A DNA stretch of 64,000 nt, taken from Bacteroides sp. 224. Lineage in GTDB: Bacteria > Bacteroidota > Bacteroidia > Bacteroidales > Bacteroidaceae. A program made the translations under genes and the position numbers. Below the pieces are notes generated by a model that was given only the letters and a program-made list of their open reading frames with translations, had not been told where the DNA came from and searched no databases. This document shows positions 25,976 through 35,758 of the stretch, in pieces. The DNA lies in NCBI RefSeq assembly GCF_010500995.1, contig NZ_QVMK01000013.1:1-64000 (forward strand), read 5' to 3'. Position 1 is the first letter of the stretch, and the number at the start of each line of letters is the position of its first letter.

Positions 25976-26067
25976 TTGAACCACAGATTAACGCAGATTA
26001 TCGCAGAGTTTTTAGGTTTTATTTAAACCTAATTTATTTTCATAATCTGCGATAATCTGTGGTTCAA
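25976..26067. repeat. 26-bp inverted repeat hairpin
   Basis: The arm 25976-26001 pairs with 26042-26067 with one mismatch. Inside, AGGTTT and AAACCT can add a second stem. It is made of CAGATTA/CGCAGATTA words; a related word cluster is at 58366-58386. It lies between the stop of the alpha-2-macroglobulin gene and the start of pbpC and could reduce transcription into pbpC or be a repeat insertion. Confidence 0.75.
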
Positions 26068-26077
26068 AAATAATTAA

Positions 26078-29000
26078 CTACCGCTCCACCACTACTCTTC
26101 CAGCCTTTGTTCTGCCCTGCGCCGATATATCATACATCGCCTCACACTGCACAGCAGGTAAAACAAATTCTCCGGCGTAAGTAGCTTGTAAACGTATGGT
26201 AATCTCCTTATATTGATTCTTTCTCAAATCAAAATAAGTAAGCACACGATCATCACGAATATCCTGATAGTCGAAGTTTCCTCTTGAGCCGGAACTTGCA
26301 CCACCATAATCACTTACCATTCGTTCATTGAAGATTTCCCATCCGGATGGTATTATATGGGTAAGTGCAATATCCCTATAATCTTCTGTTCCACTGATAT
26401 TGGAGATCTTCACAATTGCCTTAAAGTCAGCTCCTTGCTTAATCTTGTCGATAGCAAAAGCTTTGCCGGCCATATCTACATAACGTACTTCCAGACGCAG
26501 GTTATTGGCTATTTCGGACAAGGTATCTACTGCCAGTTGTGTACGCGAAATCAAATCAACATACAAGGCACCGCCTCCCTGATTTTTCAGAACTACTTTT
26601 CCCTTCAACGGAGAGGTAGGGATAGCCGTTTGATATACAGCCCGTTTGGATTGCACGGAAGTTTGTTTCTTTCCGTTCAATGTCCATTCAAAGTCGATAG
26701 AGCCGGATAACTTCTCTGCCAACATTCCCATTGCCATCAATGAATAAGCTGTGGATTGGGTACTAAAGTAATTGGCAGCTGAAAGATTCTTTGAAACCTT
26801 TTTCGCCTGCTCAAATGCTTTTTCATCTTGTCCCATCAACACCAATGTTTCTAAGATCATAGCCTCGTCGCGATCATAAGATCCGTATACATTGTTATAA
26901 GAAGGATAAGGTTCCACTGTTGCGGCAATATTAAATACCAGTTCATTAGCTACATTCATTTTACCACTCAAGGCATAAGCAGCCGCAAGTCTCCATTTTG
27001 CTTGTAAAGGCAGGTTAGTTACTTCTTTTAAACGGTTCATAGCTCCTTGTTCGGCAGCTCCCGCAAGGGCCAACGAATAAAGGCGATAAGCCTGTTGGTA
27101 GTCCGACTCCCAATAATAACGCTTTTCTGTTCGTTGCGAAGGTGTCCAACTCTTTGCTACATTCCGCTGATAAGCTTTCCATTTGTTTATCACATTCGGA
27201 TTAACGGCAAAGCCTTTCTCGTAAGCCATTACTAAGAAGATTCCGGCATAAGTAGATACCCAATCGTTTGCATTGGTATATCCCGGCCAATACATAAAGC
27301 CTCCATTATTTAATTGGCGTTCGTATAATTTCTTAATGGCTTCCTGCACATTCTTCTTTATAACTTCCTGTTCTTTGGCAGATACATCTTTAAACATAGA
27401 AATGAACAATAAAGGCAATGCTTTGGATGTTAACTGCTCTGTACAGCAATGCTGATAAGAGTACAGATAATCGAAACGACGACTTAAATCAACGCTTGGA
27501 ATCCTCGAAGTCTCCAGATTTACCCAATTATCTTTCGAGTTATTGCCTACTTCATAACTTAGCTCCACACTTTCATTGGCTTTCAGCAATTTGCTCTGGT
27601 TCAGTGTAACCATTGGGTTCGGGTTGCGAACATCTATTTCAATGGTTTCTTTGGTAGAGTGTCCGTTACCGGAAGCAGTAATCTTCACTATTTCTTTACC
27701 GGTAACAAAGCCTGTCTTTATACGGAAGTACACCAATTTGTCTCCGGTTTGAGAGAAGCTTACCTTTTGTTTTTTGCCTTCGGTCAGTTTCAGGTTATCG
27801 GATGTTTCGATTTCTACGGTTACATCTTTCACCGAATTTTCCATGGCAAATACGTTGACCGGCAATAATATATCTTCTCCTGTGCTTAATACGCGAGGTA
27901 ATGTAGAAAGTATCATCAACGGCGAACGCACAGGAGTAGCTTTCTCTGCGCTTCCGTAAGCACCATCCTGACCGGCCACTACCATGGTACGTACAGAACC
28001 TACATACATGGGGAATTTCACTTTATGTGTATTACTTCCTCCACGGCCTACAGTAAAGGGACCCAGGTATTTCACTACAGGGCGGAAACGATTGGCTTTG
28101 GTATTTGCACCGCTCATTTCTTCGTCGCCACCTGTTCCGAACAGTGAACTATACTTACCGGTGAAAGCACCGATTACCTGATCGTACATATCCCAAGTAG
28201 TAATACCAAGCGCTTCGCGAGCATAAAAATCATCCCAAGGGTTGGGTGTTTTAAAGTTAGTCAGGTCGAGCAAACCTTCATCAACAATAGCCAAGGTATA
28301 CGTCATTGGTTTGCCTTTCTTTTCGCTGACTGTTACGGAGAATTCTTCTTCCGGACGCAGCACGTCGGGCATATCAATTTTGGGTTCCAGTATGGTTTCC
28401 TTATTGGTTACAAACACCGGTTCCACTCCATACATACGGATAGGTAAGTCATTAATGGTTTGAGCATGTGGTTGCAACAACGTTAGATGCAAGTATACAT
28501 TCGGCGCCATTTCGGGCGTTACCTTAAATTGATATTTGGTATCGTTACCGGCAGTTACATTCACCCACTCCCGATGCAATACGGAAGTTCCGTTTTCTAT
28601 AGCAATCAGAGCTCTTCCGTTAGAAGAAGCCGGGATGGTGGCTGTTGCCGTCTCTCCTACCTCATAAGATTCTTTGTCGAGAGAGAAAGTTAACATGGTT
28701 ACTCCACTTGGATCCGACTTATTGGAACGTCCTCTGTATTCCGGCCAGTCAATGTACACAGTACCTCCGGTAGCATGTCCGCCATCCACATCTTTCACAT
28801 ACACCAAGTAACGTCCCCACTCCGGATAATTGATACGAAGTTTAAATTCTCCTTTTCCATTCACAGTCCGGAGCTTTCCTTCCGCAACCGGGGTATAAGA
28901 CGAATTATTTATATAAGAAGCAAAAGACTCACTGCTTCTTTCCCACCACCAACTCCAACTGATGCGATACACCTTATATTGAAGGTTGGAACGGTTCACC

Positions 29001-31684
29001 GGTTTTCCTTCGGAATTAACTGTTACTACATCAAAAACATGATCCTGATCTGTTTCCAGCCATCTTCCACTTGGTTGATTCAGATTAACTCCCACATAAG
29101 CATCATAAGGAGAAAAAGGCACACTCATGGTATTTATACTGGCATCTCCGCCCGGTTCATACACACGGGTGGTAATATTAGCATTCAACATTCCGGGAGC
29201 ATCTTCTGCTTCGGGCACACTAAAATCGAAGGTCGCATTTCCGCTTTCATCCAATTTCCCATCAAATATCTCCATCGTATTGGTACTGAAATTCGTGGCA
29301 GGATTATTGAAATTATATTGACTGTAGTCCGAAAACTGTGTATGTACTTTTGTCAATCTCATTTCTATATCGGCTTTCAGATTGGAAGCCGTGGCACCTG
29401 TAAGCCAAGAAGAAAATAAGTTAGCTTCGAAATTACCTTTGGTTGCCTTAATAATATCATTTGGAAACTTCAGGTTAATCTTTAAACGGTTAGGTTTAAT
29501 GGTTTCAATGCGTAATGATTTATAGAAGGAACTTCCTCCTACCTTTACATAAGCGCTCCATAACCCGGTTGGATCTTCCTGTTTTGTAGGAATACGGAAA
29601 CTATAGAATCCGTTGACTCCCTTAGTAGAGATTTGTTTATCGTAGAATTGTCCTCTGGGGTTATACAATTCGATGGATACAGGATGTTTATCCGAAATTC
29701 TCTTCTCGCGATCTTCCAACACAAAAGAAACATGTAAGGTATCTCCCGGTCGCCATACTCCGCGCTCGCCATAGATATAGCCTTTCAAGCCTTTCTCCAG
29801 TACTTTTCCACCTGTATTAAAGCGGCTGACGGAGTTCTCTTCGCCATCTACAATTTTGAGGTATGTTTTTTGTTTGTCTTTAGATGCTACCACCACAAAA
29901 GGTTTCCCTTTCAAGTCAATCACTCCGAATCCGTTGGCATCTGTTTTACTTGTACCAATGGGTTGAAGCTGGAAATTATAAGCAATTACATCGGCTCCTT
30001 CTATGGGGTTGGTATCTACTATGTTGTTAACTGTTACCCATAGTTTATTGGTTGAGTTTGCTTTTACAATCAACCCTAAATCGCTGGCCAATACATTGCA
30101 AGACACCTTGTGTTCCGAATTCATATAATAAGAAGGATGGCAAGGATTTTCTCTTTCTTCCCATTCATATATGTTCCAATCATACCCTTCGTATTCCGGG
30201 TTATAGTAGGTACTTGGTGTATCCCATTCCGAATCGTCCAGCTCTTCTTGCCCAACGGTTAAGATACGATTCATTTGCTTTTCCGATGCTTCCGTTGCAG
30301 GTTTGGCATCGTCTCCATCGCAAGGGTAAGCGGAATATTCTTCTTTAAATGATAGCATAATCCGGTAAATGGCTCCGGGCTCTTGTGCTACCAGTCCGCT
30401 TAAATCAATGGAGTAGTCTTGCCAATGGGTTACGTTTTTTTCATTGCTTAGATGCAACGTTTTTTTGTACACCAATCGCCCGGAACGCCTCAACTCACTT
30501 GCTGTACTCAAGCTATTGTCTTGCAGAAACATCAATACATTGCTTTCGTAAATACGGATAACACTTAAGTCTACCGCATGCAGACTTACTGCACGGAAAG
30601 GAATAATCAGGTTCTTAGAATCGGGCAGTATGGTACCTTTTGCCAGTAGTTCTACCTGAGGTTTCTCTGCTTTTTCCACAAACTGAATGGTTTCTTCTTT
30701 TTCCAACCTCTTGTCATTGGTGCTGCGGATTCCGGCATGTATCTTAAGTGTCACAGATCCGCCTTTGGGAGGATCGAAGAACACATTCACTTTATTATCT
30801 TTAGGTTGAAGGCGAACATTGGAAGCACCCTCTACAGTAATTAATCCTTTTAGGTTCTGAGAGGTAGATACTGATTCGGAAAAGGTAACTTCTATTCCAT
30901 TCTCCGGTTCGTACACACGCTCGGCAGACAGAAAGAGGAAACGGTCTTTGGCCGGGATGGTTATTTCTCTACTGATCTTTTTATCTACACCCAAAGTGCT
31001 GCCATCTACTTCTATCTTAATTCTGAAGTTCTCTGCTTCCTTTTTGATATCATCAATTGTAAACTCAAAATAAAGCGGACTGCTGGTAGGTGTTACTTTG
31101 GCAGTAAGTTTTTGATTGTTTGTTGTACTTACTTTAATCATCTTGTCAACATCTTCTTTGGTAATTGTTACCAAATCGCTAAACCGCAGTTCTCCTTTTA
31201 CCGACACTGACTCCGAAGAAGATGCCTGAATAGACAATGATTGCATATTCATCGCAAAATCGCGTTTAACTACCTGAAAGGTAAACTCGAATTTGCGTAA
31301 ATCTTTGGGAACTTCCACAAAATCGCCCAACCGAAAAGAACATTTATAAAGCGTACCGGGCTTTAGTGCGTCTTCTTCGGGAACGAACTCAATCGTATTA
31401 CTATTGATCCAATAGGCTTTACCCTTCAACGAGGGTGTAAAGGAAAAGAATTTCCCTTTCAGTTCCGTATTCAACTCCACGTTGGGTTGCTCTTTGGCAA
31501 ACTCTATACGAATGGTTGAATTTTGACTGATTCCCCCACCCGTATATGCACTTATATAAGGAGCATATTCATTGGAAGGAATGATTTCTTCGGTAACTTC
31601 TTGTTTACAGGAATGTATAAAAAATACAAGAATAAATGCAAAAGCGCATCTTAAGAAGTGAAGAATGTTTGTGTACGTTCTCAT
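26078..31684 (-). CDS. Alpha-2-macroglobulin family lipoprotein with thioester motif
   Basis: 1868 residues. A lipoprotein signal ends IHSC with Cys26. Several macroglobulin (beta-sandwich) domains follow, including the GVWRPGDTLHVSFVL segment typical of MG domains, a bait-like middle region, and a C-terminal alpha/alpha toroid domain. The thioester sequence CTEQ is at Cys1414-Gln1417, preceded by another Cys. Bacterial family members trap attacking proteases by a reactive thioester. The downstream pbpC, on the same strand 131 bp away, is the usual partner. The divergent rsgA starts only 34 bp from its start. At about 5.6 kb this is the largest gene in the window. Confidence 0.95.
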   Translation of the reverse strand: MRTYTNILHFLRCAFAFILVFFIHSCKQEVTEEIIPSNEYAPYISAYTGGGISQNSTIRIEFAKEQPNVELNTELKGKFFSFTPSLKGKAYWINSNTIEFVPEEDALKPGTLYKCSFRLGDFVEVPKDLRKFEFTFQVVKRDFAMNMQSLSIQASSSESVSVKGELRFSDLVTITKEDVDKMIKVSTTNNQKLTAKVTPTSSPLYFEFTIDDIKKEAENFRIKIEVDGSTLGVDKKISREITIPAKDRFLFLSAERVYEPENGIEVTFSESVSTSQNLKGLITVEGASNVRLQPKDNKVNVFFDPPKGGSVTLKIHAGIRSTNDKRLEKEETIQFVEKAEKPQVELLAKGTILPDSKNLIIPFRAVSLHAVDLSVIRIYESNVLMFLQDNSLSTASELRRSGRLVYKKTLHLSNEKNVTHWQDYSIDLSGLVAQEPGAIYRIMLSFKEEYSAYPCDGDDAKPATEASEKQMNRILTVGQEELDDSEWDTPSTYYNPEYEGYDWNIYEWEERENPCHPSYYMNSEHKVSCNVLASDLGLIVKANSTNKLWVTVNNIVDTNPIEGADVIAYNFQLQPIGTSKTDANGFGVIDLKGKPFVVVASKDKQKTYLKIVDGEENSVSRFNTGGKVLEKGLKGYIYGERGVWRPGDTLHVSFVLEDREKRISDKHPVSIELYNPRGQFYDKQISTKGVNGFYSFRIPTKQEDPTGLWSAYVKVGGSSFYKSLRIETIKPNRLKINLKFPNDIIKATKGNFEANLFSSWLTGATASNLKADIEMRLTKVHTQFSDYSQYNFNNPATNFSTNTMEIFDGKLDESGNATFDFSVPEAEDAPGMLNANITTRVYEPGGDASINTMSVPFSPYDAYVGVNLNQPSGRWLETDQDHVFDVVTVNSEGKPVNRSNLQYKVYRISWSWWWERSSESFASYINNSSYTPVAEGKLRTVNGKGEFKLRINYPEWGRYLVYVKDVDGGHATGGTVYIDWPEYRGRSNKSDPSGVTMLTFSLDKESYEVGETATATIPASSNGRALIAIENGTSVLHREWVNVTAGNDTKYQFKVTPEMAPNVYLHLTLLQPHAQTINDLPIRMYGVEPVFVTNKETILEPKIDMPDVLRPEEEFSVTVSEKKGKPMTYTLAIVDEGLLDLTNFKTPNPWDDFYAREALGITTWDMYDQVIGAFTGKYSSLFGTGGDEEMSGANTKANRFRPVVKYLGPFTVGRGGSNTHKVKFPMYVGSVRTMVVAGQDGAYGSAEKATPVRSPLMILSTLPRVLSTGEDILLPVNVFAMENSVKDVTVEIETSDNLKLTEGKKQKVSFSQTGDKLVYFRIKTGFVTGKEIVKITASGNGHSTKETIEIDVRNPNPMVTLNQSKLLKANESVELSYEVGNNSKDNWVNLETSRIPSVDLSRRFDYLYSYQHCCTEQLTSKALPLLFISMFKDVSAKEQEVIKKNVQEAIKKLYERQLNNGGFMYWPGYTNANDWVSTYAGIFLVMAYEKGFAVNPNVINKWKAYQRNVAKSWTPSQRTEKRYYWESDYQQAYRLYSLALAGAAEQGAMNRLKEVTNLPLQAKWRLAAAYALSGKMNVANELVFNIAATVEPYPSYNNVYGSYDRDEAMILETLVLMGQDEKAFEQAKKVSKNLSAANYFSTQSTAYSLMAMGMLAEKLSGSIDFEWTLNGKKQTSVQSKRAVYQTAIPTSPLKGKVVLKNQGGGALYVDLISRTQLAVDTLSEIANNLRLEVRYVDMAGKAFAIDKIKQGADFKAIVKISNISGTEDYRDIALTHIIPSGWEIFNERMVSDYGGASSGSRGNFDYQDIRDDRVLTYFDLRKNQYKEITIRLQATYAGEFVLPAVQCEAMYDISAQGRTKAGRVVVER

Positions 31685-31701
31685 TATTGTTTTTATTTAA
31701 T

Positions 31702-31709
31702 TATTTTTG
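31702..31709 (+). promoter_or_regulatory. Candidate -7 element of rsgA
   Basis: TATTTTTG matches TAnnTTTG. It is only 9 bp before the first ATG (31719) and 18 bp before the second (31728), so if it is used the leader is very short and the second ATG is the likelier start. Confidence 0.4.
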
Positions 31710-31718
31710 CCATAGAAT

Positions 31719-32693
31719 ATGGATCGTATGACAAAGGAAAACAAAATAAGCGAAATATCAAAGCAAGGAACCGTTATAAAAAATACGGGCAGTTGGTATC
31801 AGGTTAAAACCGTTGAGGGCGAAGTGATTGATTGCAAAATCAAAGGCAACTTTCGCCTGAAAGAGATTAAGAGTACCAACCCCGTGGCTGTGGGCGATCA
31901 TGTTCACATTATTCCGAATCAGGAGGGGACTGCTTTTATCGTTGAGATAGAAGATCGGAAGAATTATATTATCCGTCGTTCTTCCAATTTATCGAAACAA
32001 TCGCACATTCTGGCTGCCAATCTGGATCTGTGCATGTTGATAGTTACCATCAACTACCCGGAAACGAGTACTACTTTTATCGATCGTTTTCTGGCTTCGG
32101 CAGAGGCATATCGCATCCCTGTTAAATTAATCTTTAACAAGATAGACCGTTACGATGAAGATGAGTTACGATATATGGAAGCGCTTATCTCTCTTTATAC
32201 TCACATAGGTTATCCTTGTTTTAAAATATCGGCACTCAACAATGAAGGAATAGAGGCTGTTCGAGAAGATTTAGCGCATAAAGTAACCCTATTCTCGGGA
32301 CATTCGGGGGTTGGTAAGTCCACACTTATTAATAAGATTCTTCCGGATGTGAATGTTCGTACGGCAGAAATTTCTTCTTATCACAAGAAAGGTATGCACA
32401 CCACCACTTTCTCCGAAATGTTTGAGTTACCTCAAGGCGGGTATATCATTGATACTCCGGGAATTAAAGGTTTCGGTACTTTCGACATGAATGAGGGAGA
32501 GATTGGGCATTACTTCCCCGAAATATTCAAGACTTCGGCAGATTGCCGTTTTAATAATTGTACGCATCAAAAGGAACCGGGCTGTGCAGTACGCGAAGCA
32601 GTAGAGAAATATTATATCAGCGAATCGAGATATACTTCTTATCTGAATATTCTGGAAGATATGGAGGAAGGGAAGTATAGGGCGGCGTATTAA
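31719..32693 (+). CDS. rsgA: Ribosome small-subunit-dependent GTPase A
   Basis: 324 residues. An N-terminal OB fold (about 15-85) is followed by a circularly permuted GTPase: the G4 motif NKID comes before G1 (GHSGVGKST) and G3 (DTPG). A C-terminal zinc site is seen in CRFNNCTH and PGC. RsgA helps late maturation of the 30S ribosomal subunit. The ATG at 31728 is an alternative start. Its stop overlaps the stop of the opposite AAA-ATPase gene by 4 bp. Confidence 0.97.
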   Translation: MDRMTKENKISEISKQGTVIKNTGSWYQVKTVEGEVIDCKIKGNFRLKEIKSTNPVAVGDHVHIIPNQEGTAFIVEIEDRKNYIIRRSSNLSKQSHILAANLDLCMLIVTINYPETSTTFIDRFLASAEAYRIPVKLIFNKIDRYDEDELRYMEALISLYTHIGYPCFKISALNNEGIEAVREDLAHKVTLFSGHSGVGKSTLINKILPDVNVRTAEISSYHKKGMHTTTFSEMFELPQGGYIIDTPGIKGFGTFDMNEGEIGHYFPEIFKTSADCRFNNCTHQKEPGCAVREAVEKYYISESRYTSYLNILEDMEEGKYRAAY

Positions 32694-34003
32694 GCTTCCT
32701 CACTCATTCCAGAAATGTCGGCATCTGCAAAACCTTCTATCAGGTAAGTATACATCTGTTCGCGCACTACATGATTGGGGATGCTAAGTATAGCTTCTCC
32801 TGCCTCCACACCCTGTATACTCAGCAACCCAAAATAGTAGAGCAATGATTTGAAGTTATGCGGATTAGTCATCTCTTCTACCGAAAACCCATTGCTGATT
32901 ATGGCGGTGGTATAACCGTTCTCTACCACTTCTCGCACTACAGAGAAGTTGGAGCCAAGATTCCTGTCTGTTTTTATCAGATGCCGTAACTTATTATAAT
33001 CGGTACGAATATTTTTGTCGATCATCTCATCAGGTGGATATCCTGTACGCAGGTAATTACTTATATAATAAAGTACCATGTCGGAGTTATACATACTTTC
33101 TCCGCCCAAACTTCGCATAGCAAAACTATAATTATCATACCATGGCTTCATCTCGGCCATCATCTCGTTGGGGGTTACAGCTAACATGCCGGCAGAATGG
33201 TAATATTCCAACATTTGGCGAAGTTCAATTTCTGAAAATCCCACAACATTGTTAAACTGTGCGTCGGTAGTAAAGTTAGAGCCAATGTTGAAGCCCGATG
33301 TTACATCATCCAAAGTGATGGGACTTACTCCGGTGATAAACATACGTCGCAAAGCAGCCTCATTTTCAGAAGTCATCAGTTTAAGTACATTGAAGAAGTA
33401 ACGAAAAAATCCATCACCATGTGTGGTATGGGTATAAGCATCTTTACCAATGGTAGCAAGAATACTGTTTGTAAAGTTATCGTACTCATCAATAATGAGG
33501 TAGATATGTAACCCCAAGCTTCCGGCTTGTGTATTGATGTACTCCAATTTATCGGTAGAGATAGTGAGGCTATTGAGTTCCTCACGAAAACCGGGATTAA
33601 AAAGATGCTCGTAGCGATTGCAGAAATCCAAGAACCGCATGTTGCAATGGCTTTCGAAAGATGCCTCCAAACGTTCGGGACGCGAATCTACAGCCGAAAA
33701 ATTAAAGCGCAATATCAGGAATTTAGCTCGCAAATTGGTAGGATGGTTGTATATCCATTGTTCGCCAAAAAGTTCTTCGAAACGATCAGCATTATTTATA
33801 TCATAATAAGAGTCAAGCATATTCACCAGCAACGTTTTACCAAAACGTCGAGGACGAATGAGAAAGAAATACAAGGCGGCTTCTTCAATCAGAGGAATAA
33901 ACCGGGTCTTGTCTACATAATAATAATTATCTTTCACCAGTCGTGCATAATCACTTAGCCCGTAGGGAATACCTTTAACTTTATTCTTATTGTTGGTTGA
34001 CAT
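32690..34003 (-). CDS. AAA-ATPase-like protein lacking the nuclease domain
   Basis: 437 residues of the PF09820 (AAA-ATPase_like) family. The N-terminus reads [22 protein letters not shown], followed by the Walker [13 protein letters not shown] and Walker [10 protein letters not shown]. Family members in Bacteroidetes usually have about 500-570 residues and end in a PD-(D/E)XK-type domain (PF08011). Here the frame ends in [16 protein letters not shown] just where that domain should begin, and the stop lies inside the rsgA stop. The frame has clearly lost its tail. The role of the family is unknown; many copies occur per genome. Confidence 0.85.
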   Translation of the reverse strand: MSTNNKNKVKGIPYGLSDYARLVKDNYYYVDKTRFIPLIEEAALYFFLIRPRRFGKTLLVNMLDSYYDINNADRFEELFGEQWIYNHPTNLRAKFLILRFNFSAVDSRPERLEASFESHCNMRFLDFCNRYEHLFNPGFREELNSLTISTDKLEYINTQAGSLGLHIYLIIDEYDNFTNSILATIGKDAYTHTTHGDGFFRYFFNVLKLMTSENEAALRRMFITGVSPITLDDVTSGFNIGSNFTTDAQFNNVVGFSEIELRQMLEYYHSAGMLAVTPNEMMAEMKPWYDNYSFAMRSLGGESMYNSDMVLYYISNYLRTGYPPDEMIDKNIRTDYNKLRHLIKTDRNLGSNFSVVREVVENGYTTAIISNGFSVEEMTNPHNFKSLLYYFGLLSIQGVEAGEAILSIPNHVVREQMYTYLIEGFADADISGMSEEA

Positions 34004-34202
34004 AGCAAGGATTTTTATTCCGAAAATCTTTTAGATGTGGTTTTGAGTTTTATGAAACGACAATAAATTATCCCTAAAATTCAAAACAGTTTCTTAAACA
34101 AAGATAGTATTTATAAAATGATTATCCACACAATTCCCCATCATATCGGCTAAAGTTCTAATCTATTGCCAACGTTTCTTTCTATCTATATGTCGATGTG
34201 CT

Positions 34203-34526
34203 AAAAACACCCGGGTCTTTCCCCCTAAAACATCCGGGTGTTTTGACCCGAAAGACCCGGGTCTTTTTTCTCGCAACAAACTATCATTCTACACTCTACA
34301 AATACTTCTTTCCTCTTTTTAGTATACACATTCATTCGCCACGAATACAAGGAACTTGATTGTGAAATATTTTCCATACCCACACATTTTAATGCCGCGT
34401 TAGGTGCGTGATTGGTGCGTTAGGTGTTTTTGCCCACCTAACGCACCCTAAATAACTGACGGTTAGACTGATAACCCCCAAGTGCGTTAGGTGCGTTAGG
34501 TTTTGGCAAAAAATTCCCTGTGTAAC
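34203..34526 (+). repeat. 324-bp non-coding repeat, copy A
   Basis: It matches the reverse complement of 58399-58722 along its whole length. From left to right: a cluster of CCCGGG palindromes (34208-34265), a middle with a shared CTTTTTAGTAT word and GATTGTGAAA, then GCGTTAGG repeats. Within it GGTGCGTTAGGTG (34414-34426) and CACCTAACGCACC (34435-34447) form a perfect 13-bp stem with an 8-base loop. It has no open frame. The remaining gap 34004-34202 shows no gene. Confidence 0.85.
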
Positions 34527-34622
34527 TGATGAATTTCGCGTCTCTACCCTTTTTTCCTTTCTTCAATCATTCTTTTGTATATCATTAAACCTTTTGAGTT
34601 TCCTCGAGTCTAACAAAAGGTG

Positions 34623-34630
34623 TATTTTTG
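34623..34630 (+). promoter_or_regulatory. Candidate -7 element of the RND operon
   Basis: TATTTTTG fits TAnnTTTG, 29 bp before the ATG at 34660. No good -33 element is seen. It argues against an upstream in-frame ATG at 34594, which would precede the transcript start. Confidence 0.45.
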
Positions 34631-34659
34631 TATCTTTAAAAAAAACAATAAAACTATTC

Positions 34660-35745
34660 ATGGACAAAAGAGTTAAATGGGGAATCATTATCCTTATTAT
34701 TGTTGGTCTGACGGGTTTGGGCCTTTACCGTTTTTTACCTAAAACCAGTACAAATAAACAAAACGAAGCTCCTGCACCACCAAGCGGACAAAGAAATGCA
34801 GGAAGATCATTAAACGTTAACGCAGTTGTCATTAAGCCACAAATGCTGGTTGATGATTACAAATCCAAGAGTATTTTATTACCCGATGAGGAGGTAGATC
34901 TTGCTTTCCAAACATCCGGACTTATCACCAATATATATTTCACGGAAGGTACAGCTGTAAGAAAAGGGCAATTATTGGCTAAGGTAAACGATGCTCCGCT
35001 ACAAGCTCAACTTATAAGATTACAAGCTCAAATACAGCTTGCAGAAGATAGAGTATATCGCCAGAAGGCTCTGCTGGAAAAAGATGCCGTTAGTAAGGAA
35101 GCTTACGAACAGGTAAAAACGGAGCTGGCTATGCTGAATGCAGACATTCAGTTGATAAAGGCCAACATTGATTTAACCGAATTGAGGGCGCCTTTTGATG
35201 GAATTATAGGGTTAAGACATGTTAGTGAAGGATCTTATGCCTCTCCAAACATCATCATTGCTACTCTTACCAAAGTTACTCCTTTAAAAATAGAATTCTA
35301 CGCACCCGAGAAATATGCCAACCAATTGAAACCGGGCACTAAGTTAAGCTTCACTCTGGAAAACGATTTGGGTACTTATCAAGGGCAGGTTTATGCTGTC
35401 GATTCAAAGATTGATCCTAACACATTCAGTTTTACAGTAAGAGCCATCTACCCCAACAGCAATGGTCGCATTAAGCCCGGGCGTACCGCCAACATACAAA
35501 TAAGAATGTGGGAAGCCGATAACGCCATCGCTATTCCATCCGAAGCCATTGTCCCCGAATTAGGAGTAGATAAAGTATTCCTTTACAAATCGGGCAAAGC
35601 ACAACCTGTACCCATTACTAAAGGATTACGCAACGAATCATTAGTACAAGTATTGGAAGGATTACAGTTTGGCGATACCTTAATCACTTCGGGAACACTA
35701 CAATTACGTACCGGACTGTCTGTCATCTTAAACGAAATAGAATAA
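34660..35745 (+). CDS. RND efflux periplasmic adaptor (membrane fusion protein)
   Basis: 361 residues from the ATG at 34660. An N-terminal membrane anchor (about 6-24) is followed by the biotinyl-lipoyl halves (GLITNIYFTEGTAVRKGQLLAKV and LRAPFDGIIGLRHVSEGSYA), an alpha-helical hairpin (about 110-160), a beta-barrel and a membrane-proximal domain. It bridges the inner-membrane pump and the TolC-type channel. The frame is open from 34594, but that start adds 22 residues in front of the anchor and lies before the candidate promoter. The pump gene follows after 13 bp. Confidence 0.95.
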   Translation: MDKRVKWGIIILIIVGLTGLGLYRFLPKTSTNKQNEAPAPPSGQRNAGRSLNVNAVVIKPQMLVDDYKSKSILLPDEEVDLAFQTSGLITNIYFTEGTAVRKGQLLAKVNDAPLQAQLIRLQAQIQLAEDRVYRQKALLEKDAVSKEAYEQVKTELAMLNADIQLIKANIDLTELRAPFDGIIGLRHVSEGSYASPNIIIATLTKVTPLKIEFYAPEKYANQLKPGTKLSFTLENDLGTYQGQVYAVDSKIDPNTFSFTVRAIYPNSNGRIKPGRTANIQIRMWEADNAIAIPSEAIVPELGVDKVFLYKSGKAQPVPITKGLRNESLVQVLEGLQFGDTLITSGTLQLRTGLSVILNEIE

Positions 35746-35758
35746 CCACTGTAGCCTT

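Noticed and set aside
28775..29419. 214-residue plus-strand gene inside the macroglobulin gene
   Set aside because: Antisense to a clear long gene, with no recognisable domain or promoter; a shadow frame.
34203..34526. Insertion sequence
   Set aside because: No transposase frame of any length; classed as a non-coding repeat.
34594..34660. Upstream start of the RND adaptor
   Set aside because: It would add 22 residues before the membrane anchor and lies upstream of the likely promoter.
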